Origin: Seiridium cupressi
Taxonomy: Eukaryota > Ascomycota > Sordariomycetes > Amphisphaeriales > Sporocadaceae
NCBI GenBank assembly: GCA_036674765.1
Contig: JARVKI010000056.1
Coordinates: 62,001-126,000, forward strand
Length of the DNA stretch: 64,000 nucleotides
Direction of reading: 5' to 3'
Shown here: piece after piece, positions 1 to 9,791 of the stretch
Position numbering within the stretch: position 1 is the first letter of the stretch
Layout: every line of letters starts with the position of its first letter
Notes under the pieces: generated by a model
The model's input: only the letters and a program-made list of their open reading frames with translations
Databases searched by the model: none
Told to the model about the DNA's origin: nothing
Program-made: the position numbers and the translations under genes

Positions 1-432
1 ACTGGTCCCGCGACAACGACGTCGAACGGCCTTGCCATATTCGGCTCAACATACCCCGAAGAGATGCGAAGAGCCACGGTTTCCGCGCTCTTTGGCGCCT
101 GTGCACCTTTAGGATCCATCGTAGGCGGCGCGTTTGCAGGTCTTTTCGACTTGACTTGATGGCCGTGGTCGTTCTTCTCGTTCGCTATTGTTCTCGTCAC
201 ACTGGCGATCCTCTGTGTTTTTATCATCCCGCCGATTCGTCCCACCCGTCCGACACCGAAAACATGGTTAGAGATTTGGCAAGCGCTTGACTTACTTGGT
301 GGTGCCGTGGGTGTCACACCCCTCATTCCCATTAACTTCGCCTGGAACCAGGCGACCGTCGTGCGTTGGATGCAGCAGAGGGACTATATCTATACGTCTC
401 TTAAAGCACTACTAATGACCATCGAGCAATAA
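1..432 (+). pseudogene. 3' part of an MFS drug:H+ antiporter (DHA2-type), broken
   Basis: Frame 1 from the window edge reads as the middle of a 14-helix drug:proton antiporter. A stretch of the form PEEMRRATVSALFGACAP, followed by a Gly-rich helix, is typical of DHA2 fungal multidrug transporters. The frame is cut by TGA at 157-159 exactly where family members have a Trp-Trp-Pro-Trp run; the next codons read WPWSFFFSFA, so TGG to TGA is the simplest origin. Reading continues to TAA at 430-432, but the end (after FAWNQATVV) is much shorter than in intact transporters, which have several more helices. The 5' part lies outside the window. I take it as an inactive remnant. An intron around 157 is less likely because the sequence on both sides of the stop aligns without a gap. 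Confidence 0.6.
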
Positions 433-851
433 TCTCCCCACCACTGCTCTGATACATCAATGTCGAATGAATGACGCTTGATAGCTACGAAATGCTCTTC
501 ATCTACGAAGAACAATGGACAAGACAGTCCACGGAACAGGGCAGCTTCTGGGTGATGCTAAATAAAGAAGAAGGACGAGATGGCCTAAAGGTGTAGAGAT
601 GGTGCCGACAAAATTTCGATGAACAGCCACAAGGAGAAGCCCACTCGTAGTACTCAAGCACAGATGAACACAAACGGTACTTACTTACAAGATATGTTCC
701 GTACAATAGCCATTCGAACGTGTGCTTAGCACAACAATAAGTCATAGGTAAGAAAGGTTTACCCTTATTATAACATATGGCGTTAAATGCAAGGCGTAGT
801 GGTTGTTCATGTTCCATGATCTGGACTTAGGCAAAAAACTACGCTGTTTTG
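433..851. other. Intergenic, no gene seen
   Basis: This is the gap between the transporter remnant and the convergent arylsulfotransferase gene. A 104-codon antisense frame at 503-817 has no family resemblance or sensible composition. The stretch probably carries 3' untranslated sequence of the gene on the minus strand. Confidence 0.5.
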
Positions 852-2762
852 TTATATATAATCATATTTATCCGCATCCTCTGCATCGTAATTATGCCGC
901 GATCTAAGTACTAATGCATAGATCAAACAAGAAATACTCAGACCCGTTCCTAACATCATGAACAAACCCAGTGTTGTCCTCCATTCTGCGGCTTCTCTTG
1001 AGAAATCCCAAGCCTCCAAGTTCAATTCCGTAAAATCAACATCATCTGAGTCGTCTATATCAAGCGACAGTGCAGTCTCCATCGAAATCATCTTACCACT
1101 TTTAATACTAAGGATGCCTGTAGATCCAATGACTTTGTTGTGCCTGTTGATGGCTTCTGCCCGGAGGTATGAAGCGTTCAATTGGCCGAGAGGCACCTCG
1201 GTCTCGAAGCCGCTTCTAGATACCCGTGCAGCAACACTGTCGGCACTTGCTAACTCATCCTCGGAGTCACTGGCGTACTTGATTTCACCCAAGTTAGTAT
1301 ATTTCCACCCGCCTGGCCGATATTCGACGAAAGAAGAGGAACTCACCAAAACCCAGCCCTTGACTTTTGTCGCCCCATTCCAACTAACATACGCGGTGAC
1401 AGCATCTTTATAAGTCTTCGCAGCAACCTCGGGTGGCCAATACGGCGTGGCTGCCCAATCCTGTTTGTACGCGCGATAGTTATCCAGAGCATGATCGGCG
1501 GTAGCCTTTGAAAGCCATGGCGAGAACTGTACGTCAAGTACTGCCTTGCCATCTGGTGTATGCTCCGTGAAACTTGGGTTGCGCCCCCATCCAATGAAGG
1601 CGTTTCCGTTATCCAAAATCTGCATACTGCCCTGACTTTGGCTGAGCAGGCCGGCCGGGTGCTGGTATTCCTGGATGAGTTGAACAGTCTTCGGATTCGA
1701 CTCGGTGTCCAACCTAACATGGAGTCCCCGCGAGCAATTTGCAGTGCATCCGTACTCATTGTGGTCCTTCTGGTGGTTGTCGAAAAAGGTCATCTCCGTC
1801 TTATTGTCCCCGTTGTTCTTGCCGTTGTTGTAGAAACGCGTATGATGCTGCCAAGCAAATGTGAGAACAGGATTACTGGACAACACACCATCCTCGGGCG
1901 GCAACTCCACGAACTCATTCTTCTGGCCGCCCATGGTCCATATGACATCGCCAGTCTGGCCATTGATAAGGTAGATGGAGTGCATATGTCGCGCAGAAAT
2001 AAGGTAGTTCCCATCCGCCGTCTTCTCAATCGTGTTGATATGGAAGAAATCCCAGGGGCTGTTGTGTCCTTCGTACGAATCGTAAATGTCGACATGCTCA
2101 GATGCTCTCCAAGTAAAAAGGGCCTTATTCGTCTCCAAGTCGATCTCCTGGAATATGCCCTCCCTGATCAGTGTTGTATGCGTGTTCGCCAAGCCTAGAG
2201 GCGACCTGGATCTATCCGTCTCATACGCAGTGACAATGACGGTCCCGTGACCTGTAAGCTCGCATTCATGTAGATCCGCCTTGACCTTCAGGTTTTGTGC
2301 GGCCACTTTGTAGACCTCGCGATATGAAGTGTCGTACACGTGACAGAACCCATCGCCCAGGCCATTAGCCACCAGTTTGTCACCGTAGAAGGTCAGGTAC
2401 TTCTTCCCGTAGTTTTCCTGTACCCTCACGTTGAATACGAGGGGGAAACTTCTGTTTACATACACCGCGGTCAAGTCGTTGGCATCGAGAATTAAAGGCG
2501 ACGCCTGCTGGTTTCCCCATGTATCCTGCTTGCCGTTGTGTCGGAGAAATATGTGCGATCCCGACTTGGACACGGCCTCCTTGTCCCAGGTGGTGATCTG
2601 GAGGACTGGAGATTTTGTTCTGGTGCTCTTGTGCCTGTTATCCGGGTAGATGCCAAATTTGGCATTGTTGTAGGCTTCATAGTCGTGTTTGAACTCGTCG
2701 GCGAGAGCGAACCTCAATGCAAAGGTGATGTAACCTAGGAAGTACAGCAGAGAGCCCAACAT
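852..2762 (-). CDS. Arylsulfotransferase-like (Arylsulfotransf_2) membrane protein
   Basis: This is an uninterrupted 636-residue frame. It starts with a hydrophobic segment (about residues 1-22, ending ALA) that fits a signal peptide or anchor, followed by the fungal ASST-like region. The diagnostic central part is about residues 235-275, with SPWDFFHINTIEKTADGNYL followed by SARHMHSIYLI and a WTMGGQ turn; a WQHH...FDNHQ block and SRGLHVRLDT follow. These belong to the Arylsulfotransf_2 beta-propeller family. Bacterial relatives move sulfate between phenolic substrates without PAPS, but the fungal members have no settled reaction. A second hydrophobic helix (about 600-625) followed by Arg-rich and acidic residues suggests a type I membrane protein with a short cytosolic tail. 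The length is normal for the family. A PAPS-type sulfotransferase lies 4 kb away, but a shared pathway is only a guess. Confidence 0.88.
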   Translation of the reverse strand: MLGSLLYFLGYITFALRFALADEFKHDYEAYNNAKFGIYPDNRHKSTRTKSPVLQITTWDKEAVSKSGSHIFLRHNGKQDTWGNQQASPLILDANDLTAVYVNRSFPLVFNVRVQENYGKKYLTFYGDKLVANGLGDGFCHVYDTSYREVYKVAAQNLKVKADLHECELTGHGTVIVTAYETDRSRSPLGLANTHTTLIREGIFQEIDLETNKALFTWRASEHVDIYDSYEGHNSPWDFFHINTIEKTADGNYLISARHMHSIYLINGQTGDVIWTMGGQKNEFVELPPEDGVLSSNPVLTFAWQHHTRFYNNGKNNGDNKTEMTFFDNHQKDHNEYGCTANCSRGLHVRLDTESNPKTVQLIQEYQHPAGLLSQSQGSMQILDNGNAFIGWGRNPSFTEHTPDGKAVLDVQFSPWLSKATADHALDNYRAYKQDWAATPYWPPEVAAKTYKDAVTAYVSWNGATKVKGWVLVSSSSFVEYRPGGWKYTNLGEIKYASDSEDELASADSVAARVSRSGFETEVPLGQLNASYLRAEAINRHNKVIGSTGILSIKSGKMISMETALSLDIDDSDDVDFTELNLEAWDFSREAAEWRTTLGLFMMLGTGLSISCLIYALVLRSRHNYDAEDADKYDYI

Positions 2763-3585
2763 GGCGACCCGATTCCGAGATTCCGTGTGCGGACCGGCGT
2801 TCCGATACTATCGGCAGCGGAGACGGCCTGATGTGACAGCAATTGTTTAATTCATGCCATTCAAGAATTGGCGGACAATGCAGCAGGAAACGATGCTACG
2901 TCGTGCTCCGAGAAATGAGCAGGCGATGCTGGTTGTTTCATTTCTAGAGATACATGGGATTGAACACTCGGTTCCCGGCCCCTGTGATCTTGGGTTTGGG
3001 GCATAAACGGCGCCAAAGATGCCCACGAAGCTGCTCCAGAACTACGCGTCAGCCCGGGCCCGGCGCCGCCGAAATAGCCCACATTGCCCCAGCGTAACTA
3101 CGCGGTACGCGTCATTGCCCTTACGCAGCATCATTCAAACCGGGAGCGGTCACCCAGAGACAATTCCAGATAATTCAAATCACTAGACGGTTCATGAGGC
3201 ACTCATGAGGTCGAAATTGCTCAGCCGGCTGGTAAAACCAGTCGTTTTGGCGAGATGGTGGTAGGAATAGTATTGCGACATCGCGGCTAGAGTGGTTAGT
3301 TAGTGGATACTACATAAGTGGGCTGGTGGAGATACACAGCGTTACTTCTGGAATATGCAAGCCGTAGCACATAAATTGGCGCACATGGAATAGAGAAGAT
3401 CCAAGAACGTGTGAAGTTCTTCGGCGGCAATCACGAGATGGCACAGTATATGATAGTTAGTCAGCCTATATAAGGCTAAATCGAGTGTAGGTTCACGGGC
3501 TACCACCAGTGAATGCCATTACATTGTAGAGGTGGTGTGCCGGGAACGTAGTGTGCATAAAATGGGTAAATTGAAGTAGTCTTCT
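2763..3585. other. Intergenic, no gene seen
   Basis: These 823 bases hold the promoter side of the arylsulfotransferase gene (start at 2762) and the 3' side of the MFS gene. Short frames such as 2861-3082 have no family resemblance. No repeat or RNA gene was recognised. Confidence 0.5.
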
Positions 3586-5428
3586 CTAGTCTAGGTCGAT
3601 CTCATGCCCATTTCCCTCGTAGATGAACATGGCCGACACACATCCCAGCGCTGACATTCCGGTAACGGCCCACCAACTTGCGCCGACCATGCCAATATCC
3701 AGGCCGGCCCCATACCACCATCCACCAACCACAGGCCCGACCGTCCGAAAACCGGCTGATACGCTCTGCCCTAGGCCATGGATTGTGCCCAATACGCTTG
3801 GGTGAGGACTGCAGTTGTTCAGCAGGATGATACTGGCGGGTAGTGTCACAGTGCGGGCCAAGACCTGGAAGAGCAGTACTAGAATAATGCCGACCCAGAT
3901 GAATGCGCCCGATGCCGCCGCGGGTGCTTCGGAAGATGACGGGAGCACAGCGAGGAAGGGCGCAAGGAAGTAAGCAATAGGAAATAGGAGTAAGAACCAC
4001 TGGAAAGATCGTAGAGTGCCAAGACGAGCGTGGATTGATGGATAAAGGAAAATTTGTAGTAGCATTCCGAGTATGCCAAGGATAGAAGTGGCACCGCCGA
4101 CCGTAGACGCGGGCATGCCTAGGCCGCCGGTGAAGAAAAAAGGTAATTTTTGGGAGTCCATTGTCGCGCGTGCCGTAGAGAGGAAGAGGCTCCAGAGGTT
4201 GGTGAATGCGCCGAGGTGGAAGTCGTAGAAGGCGCCAGTGATAAGGGTAAAAATGACGTTGGGTGTCCAGATCCTCCAGAACGGAAGGACTCGGGTCTTC
4301 TCTGATGGTGACACTTTGTTTACCGGCACTTGCTTTAGAGCGATGATGTGATGAGAGGCATCCGGTCTTTGGAGTTGAGAGTACCCTAGGTGCATCGGTC
4401 GTCGAAAGATGATTTGCTTGGCACGGGCTGCAATATACAACCCCATATCAAAGCAACCCTTCTTTGCATTCAAGGTCTCTTCGAGTCCAAAGTACACAAC
4501 CGCCCCGGTAATCCCGAGGAAGACGGCGTTGATGATTGCTGGAAGGGCGAACGGGTAAGCCTGCACCAGCTTCGATGCAAACATACCTCCGTCGCCGAAA
4601 AGCGAAGGCAGAGTCTGAACGGGATCAGCGAGATAACCACCCAGTACTGCAAAATGTTAGCTTGTTGTCATTTTCAGGCATGCTTAGTGAGTCTAATACA
4701 TACAGGGTCCAAGAATTCCCGCTACGTTGAAGCTCATCGGCAATATCAAGAATGCTCGAGATTGGTACTTTCTCTCCACCGTGATCTCCGCTATCATCGT
4801 GCGACTGACAGTTCGTTAGCAACGGCATCGTGCATATACTATAATACACTCACATTATACCGACCAAACCGTTGATCGCACCTCCAAGAGCACGCCAGAA
4901 CACAGCCCAGTAGAAGCTGGTTGCGAATCCATATCCCAGACATGATATCGCCGTCCCAAAGAGTCCCACGACCAAGACCATCTTTCGTCCACACCAACTA
5001 GCATCGGCTGCTTTTCCCCATAGTATCGCAGTCAAAACTTGTGCACCCGTGAACGAGCCTTGCAGTATGCCAACTCGACTTGAGATTTCGGCGTCGGATT
5101 TCGTCTGGTCGAGGCTCTTCAAGTGATAGAACACGTAGGCCTGAAGTGAGGCCACTTGCAAGAAGTCGACAAGCCGGCAAAGGAATAGTATCGCTAGTTG
5201 GTCCTTCCGAGGAAGCGACATCCAAGTGACTGGTCCGTCATCATGTTTTGGTCGTGGTTGTGACGACTCAATGTCTGTCTTTTCCAAAAGCTCTGCCGTA
5301 TCGGAACATTCTGATAAATCCTCCAAATCATAGTATTCTGGGACGGGTAGTAAAGAATCGCTCGCCGTCTGATCAAGTGATATACTGCTAATAGAGCTCA
5401 TGCTCTCCCTTCGATCTTGCTTATCCAT
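3586..5428 (-). CDS. MFS transporter, YCR023C/ZIFL-like
   Basis: The gene has three exons: 5428-4854, 4804-4704 and 4646-3586 (1737 nt, 578 residues). Both introns have standard ends (GTGAGT...CAG; GTATGT...GCAG), and the joined frame is continuous across both. The N-terminus is a Ser/Asp/Glu-rich cytosolic tail of about 85 residues. Then come the first six helices with the loop 2-3 signature read as GKAADASWCGRK, a degenerate form of the MFS GxxxDRxGRK motif. A motif-C-like segment (GILGPLLGGYLADP) lies at the exon 2/3 junction. The remaining helices follow a long central loop (about residues 290-330). The pattern matches 12-helix DHA1-like transporters of the fungal YCR023C/zinc-induced-facilitator-like group; the substrate is unknown. 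Confidence 0.87.
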
Positions 5429-6380
5429 CAGTGGTCGAGTGTAGAGGGTAAAGAACGACTAGTGAAATAAATGAGAGTATAGATGAAATAACGTGTCTGC
5501 AGTAGAACGGTAAGTTTTTGAGAGGAACAATGCCAACTACAGGCATAGCCGTACCGAACGACAAAATGGATAATATTGAATGTCCCCATTGATAGCCCTA
5601 TCACTGCACATTGACGCGTCGCTGTCCCGGGATGATGGATGCCAAGACTTCAAGCCATCCACTAACCTATAGGCCCACCCGACGAAAACGCCATTCGCGT
5701 GCGCAACTGTGAAGATCTTTATCCTTCCTTCCCCACCATGTTCGTCAGTACTTACGCGGGCAAGGCGGGCTCAACCTATTGGGCAAAGATGATCCAATGA
5801 CAGGTCACTCTATTTGTAGACTTCAGACTTGTCACCCCATTCTGGTCGTTTCAGCATTCGTGGGAACCCAATTTGACTAGCACAAGCGCGAGGCTCCATA
5901 AGTCACAACGCTGAGCGATCATTGGCTCGGCCCACGACTGTCGGAAATAAGTGTCGTCCGACAGGCGGTGTCAGAGTCAAGCAGCGCCGTGTTCAAACAC
6001 TATTAGAGTTCTGCCTGTATTGTCAGACTCCGAAGCGGATGTTAACATATTCTGGCTTAGAACATAGACGTTCAATACCAATTGCGCAATAAACAGCAAG
6101 TTTCTAGGTCGAAAGTCAATGTAGTGGTTCATTTATAGTATTGCGCCATAAGAGCATCAATGGCGTGATCACTATTTCGGAGCTAGGTCATGGAATTACC
6201 ATAGAATGACCATAGAATTATCATGGAATCACCATTGTATGCATATTTAATTGTATGAATGATGGAATACTATGCAGTCTAAGTAATTGATTGGGTATTG
6301 TATCTCGCTTTTTGCAATCTAATCCTTGAATATCCCAAATTACACATGAACGCCAAGCCAAGTACGCCCCGTCATGCAGC
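5429..6380. other. Intergenic with a short 11-bp tandem repeat
   Basis: This is the spacer between the MFS gene promoter and the 3' end of the sulfotransferase gene. The only structure seen is four tandem copies of an 11-bp unit of the type CATRGAATNAC at 6189-6232. No coding frame with family resemblance was found. Confidence 0.5.
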
Positions 6381-7288
6381 CTAGCCGAGAAAAGAAAACA
6401 CAATGTACAAGATGAGGCAAAGCACGAGAAGGTTCTTGGCATAGTACAGCGCGACATTGTACATTTGCCTCCGGTTCCTCCTACGCGATCGCTCAACAAA
6501 GTCCGAGTTGTCGTTGACATTGGGAAAGGAAATGAGTCCCTTCGCGGGTACGGGCTCTCCTAGGAAATTGCATAGCGGTGCCCAACCCTCCTTGACGCTG
6601 TACTCAAGTAGGTTCTCCTTGGGCACCAAGTTGCGCACCTCTTCGTAATGGCGTGTGAAGACTTCCTTGCCCTTGTTGGGGAAGTCGCCCTCGAAAAACG
6701 AGTCGAAGAACTTCTGCAGCATCGGCTGGTACATACGGGCAGCCCAGCTGACATGGGACAACATCTTCAGCTCGGGCTCTGTGACTCGCCACCAAACGGT
6801 CTTCATTGTAGATGCGTGCCACGAGTCGACATCGCGGCAAGTCAAGACGACTTTGGCCTCGGGATATGCCTCAATGAGCTCCTTTGCGAACGCAATAGCT
6901 GGCCAGTCGCACACTGCTTGGCAGTTACCCAGTAGCTTGTCCCAGTCTTCTCGGGTGAAGGGCTTGCCGACACCGTCATATTTGGCCCTCAGTGCATCCA
7001 TCCAGAGGAGGGCGTCTGGAGGGTTCTCGATGGAGCAATTCATCATGTGGTAGGTGTCGACGTATCCGAGTTGTTTCATGGCAGCTCGCATTGCTATAGC
7101 TGATTAGTATGTTGAGGAATCTTGTGATGGGTGTCTCGAGACTCACAAGCTGTCCCTGTTCGGCCCAAGCCTAAGATGAGGACCTTCATAGGAACTGTGC
7201 GCACGCATTGTCTCCGGTCAATGTCTGTATCGCTTGTAAAGACATCCGTGATGGGTTTTCGCGTATATGTGTCGGCGTAGGAAGACAT
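6381..7288 (-). CDS. Sulfotransferase family protein (Sulfotransfer_4-like)
   Basis: The gene has two exons, 7288-7147 and 7093-6381 (284 residues), joined over a 53-nt intron (GTGAGT...TATAG). The joint restores a PAPS-binding loop reading LGLGRTGTASM (about residues 40-50), the hallmark of the fungal Sulfotransfer_4 family. A second cofactor motif region, KVVLTCRDVDSWHAS, sits around residue 125. The C-terminal 25 residues form a hydrophobic helix (NLLVLCLILYIVFSFLG), so the enzyme is probably tail-anchored. Database entries of this family are often mislabelled as NAD-dependent epimerases. The start at 7288 leaves about 33 residues before the loop; an in-frame Met just before KVLILGLG is a shorter alternative. 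The acceptor is unknown. Confidence 0.85.
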
Positions 7289-8576
7289 ATTGATATGATT
7301 ATTGAGAATGGGAACAAGGTAATGAGTGAGGATGAGGATAAAAGATAGAAAAAGAAAAAGAAGAAGGAGAATAAGAAGAAGAATAGAAAAAGATGTCGGA
7401 ACAAGGGTTTATTTCGTAGAAAAAAAGCTCGGCCACGCGCAGGATGATCATGATCGGCAAGATCTAAAAGATAAGATCTTTTTGATAATAGTGTGGCTTA
7501 GGGGGTCTTTCGAGAACCAATCTTCCTGCATCGTCATGTTACACGTGGCCCACGGCCCACAGTATACCTCTGTGATCTCCAGGGCTCCTCACTCATTTAC
7601 TACGTAACGCCAAGACAATGCTGTGGATCGCCGACCCGCCCACAGCTTTATACATGCAAAACGCATTAAACGCTTTCAAGCCGAGATATACGTACCAGTC
7701 CTAGCGCACCCGGCACTTGCTGATTAGCACTGTTTCGAGACACCTTCATTACGAGCACAACTTACTAACGACCTTCATTACACACAAGCGCGTAACGAAG
7801 GTCCGTACTCGGAGCGGGCCGGCATACCATTTCATGAATTTGCATTGTTGTCACAAGTCACGCAATGATTGTTACGAGCGACTCAGATGTCGTCTAATGT
7901 GCCAACCCTTCACGACGTCTCTGAGTCGCGATCTATCCTCTAAATCGAGGATCATATTTATGGTCTATGTAAGTACGCTTGATAGAAGGCTAAAACTGGA
8001 CAATAAATAAAGAATTATCCTGGTATCCATTTAAATATATAGAGCATAAAGATTATAAAACATCAACACTCACCGAGACCTTGAAAACTTTATTAAGCAG
8101 GAAGCATCCCAGTGTAGTGCGGAGATCATGGGGTTAAAAGGCAAATGAATGGATACTGTTCGTAGCCATCAATGGCAATTGCGATTCGCCTCCATCGGAA
8201 AGGGATGCAGATGATTCAAAAAAAGGAGCTTCGAACCATTGGGAGAATCGGGATTATTCTCGGTTCTGAAGATTTGAGTAAGAGGACACACTTGAAGATT
8301 ATAATAAGGGTATCTGTCGAGAGCGATCAAGCGGTTACGTCGTGCGCTTGACCAAGCGCGCCGCCTGCTATTATGATAGCCACTGCGGCTGGTGAAAAGG
8401 TGCCAAGTGCCCGGGATTTCGCCGTAAACTGATCTCGGCGTAGAGTTGACGTTGATGGCATGAAAAGAATTCAGCTTCCTGAACCAAAAGCGCTGCTGCA
8501 GCAGGGCTTAAAGCGGAATAGAGTTAGATGCAAGAGTTGGATGATGCAGCCCCATGGTAAGGTATTTATCATGGTA
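7289..8576. other. Intergenic, no gene seen
   Basis: A purine-rich tract (about 7330-7430) lies just upstream of the sulfotransferase start and probably belongs to its promoter or 5' leader. The rest is unremarkable sequence; the frame at 7717-8010 has no family resemblance. No repeats or RNA genes were recognised. Confidence 0.45.
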
Positions 8577-9249
8577 TTAGTCGATGGTGTGTAGTAGACT
8601 GATACAGGCACCGCATGGGGTGTGATTATAAGTCAGCCGGCAGAACAACTTGGTGGTGTAATGCAGGTCAACTTTGGCAAGCCCAAACGGACGGGTTGCA
8701 CGAGAAATGGGCAACAGCGCACGGCTTGGAATTTTTGCAACACGTTTCTGTTCACCAATCAGGTATACCCTCAAGACGCCGGGGTCAAAGCTCAGCGTCA
8801 CAGGGGTGCAACATGTAGGTACCATTTCCTGTCTTATGGTTGTAGCCTCAATGCTGAGCTGTCATCTGTTAGCTTGGTTCAAGGTCATGGGAGAGGGATC
8901 AATAGGATACCAAACCAAAACAAACATCGTACGCCGCCGATATCCTTGCATCTGCCCATCGGGTGGCCTCAGGTCTGACTCTCACCCGCGGCGTTGCCGA
9001 GTCTCTCAAGTACTGTTCTGCTGGATTTGGGCCTAGTTGACCGGAGACGGCTGCCGCTGCCGCTCTTCTCGATGAAGGTTCATCATGTTCCTCTGGAGGC
9101 TCAATATCGACAGAGGGCAACCTGGACTGCATGCTGGCAGGTAGAGACTGCTCCATGGACTGGTCCCCTGAGGGATCAATGTAGGGCCTGGAATCTACGG
9201 AGTGTTGGTCCGATGAGTGGCTGACATCATTCTCATGAAGCGTACACAT
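8577..9249 (-). CDS. Unknown small protein, two exons (possibly 5'-truncated)
   Basis: I do not recognise the family. A model with exons 9249-8986 and 8858-8577 gives 181 residues. The 127-nt intron has a GTGAGA donor, a GCTAAC branch site and a GACAG acceptor, and both exons are in phase. Exon 1 is Ser/Pro/Glu-rich with a run of alanines. Exon 2 looks folded, with a hydrophobic pattern around FDPGVLRVYLIGEQKRVAKI. Upstream, the same frame continues to another ATG at 9333-9331 (MSPPEKRSPLPGNEDRLAKK), but a TGA at about 9267-9265 separates it from the rest. So either translation starts at 9249, or the gene lost its N-terminus through a CGA to TGA change. The splice model is inferred from signals only. 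Confidence 0.4.
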
Positions 9250-9791
9250 TTCCACGTCGTGAGATCATTTTGGCTTCTTCGCCAATCGATCCTCATTTCC
9301 CGGAAGCGGCGATCTCTTCTCAGGTGGTGACATTATCGCTGCGCGGCTCCTGGATCGAGTGGTGGAAGTAATAGCTGAGTGTCGGACCGGTACCGTGCTA
9401 TCGATATTTTACTGTATTTGGAAACCACAAAGAGAACCTCGTCAACAATTGGAGGGGTGTTTGAGTGTTTGAAGGCTGCTAGCCGCCCAACAGGCTGGGA
9501 TACAATTCGTTGCTATGGAAGGGAGGCGCAGTTCGCGGCTGCTGGGCTTTGGCGGCTAGCGAAACAAGTGTTGGTCAATCAACCAATCACAAACCGGTGC
9601 CAGCTATACTCCTGCATATCCAAAACAGGCCTTGCACGGGTCGTTTCATAGAATCGCTGTCCAAAAAGCCAAAATGGATTATGCGTCTCGCCGAATTCGC
9701 TCTTTCTCACGGCTGTATGACCATTCACCCACATTGTTCGTGCGCGATGCCAGTCAATCTCTCTGCGCTCTCCGCCCAAAAGCCCAAGACG
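9250..9791. other. Spacer before the NLR remnant
   Basis: This stretch holds the TGA-separated upstream frame of the previous gene (9333-9250) and then sequence in front of the NLR start. An in-frame extension of the NLR frame upstream of 9792 exists (from 9510), but its composition is not protein-like. Confidence 0.35.

Noticed and set aside
503..817. 104-codon minus-strand frame
   Set aside because: No family resemblance, Cys/Tyr/Leu-rich composition typical of chance frames, no promoter or splice context.
1560..2198. 212-codon plus frame inside the arylsulfotransferase gene
   Set aside because: Shadow of the conserved minus-strand coding sequence, which has the family motifs.
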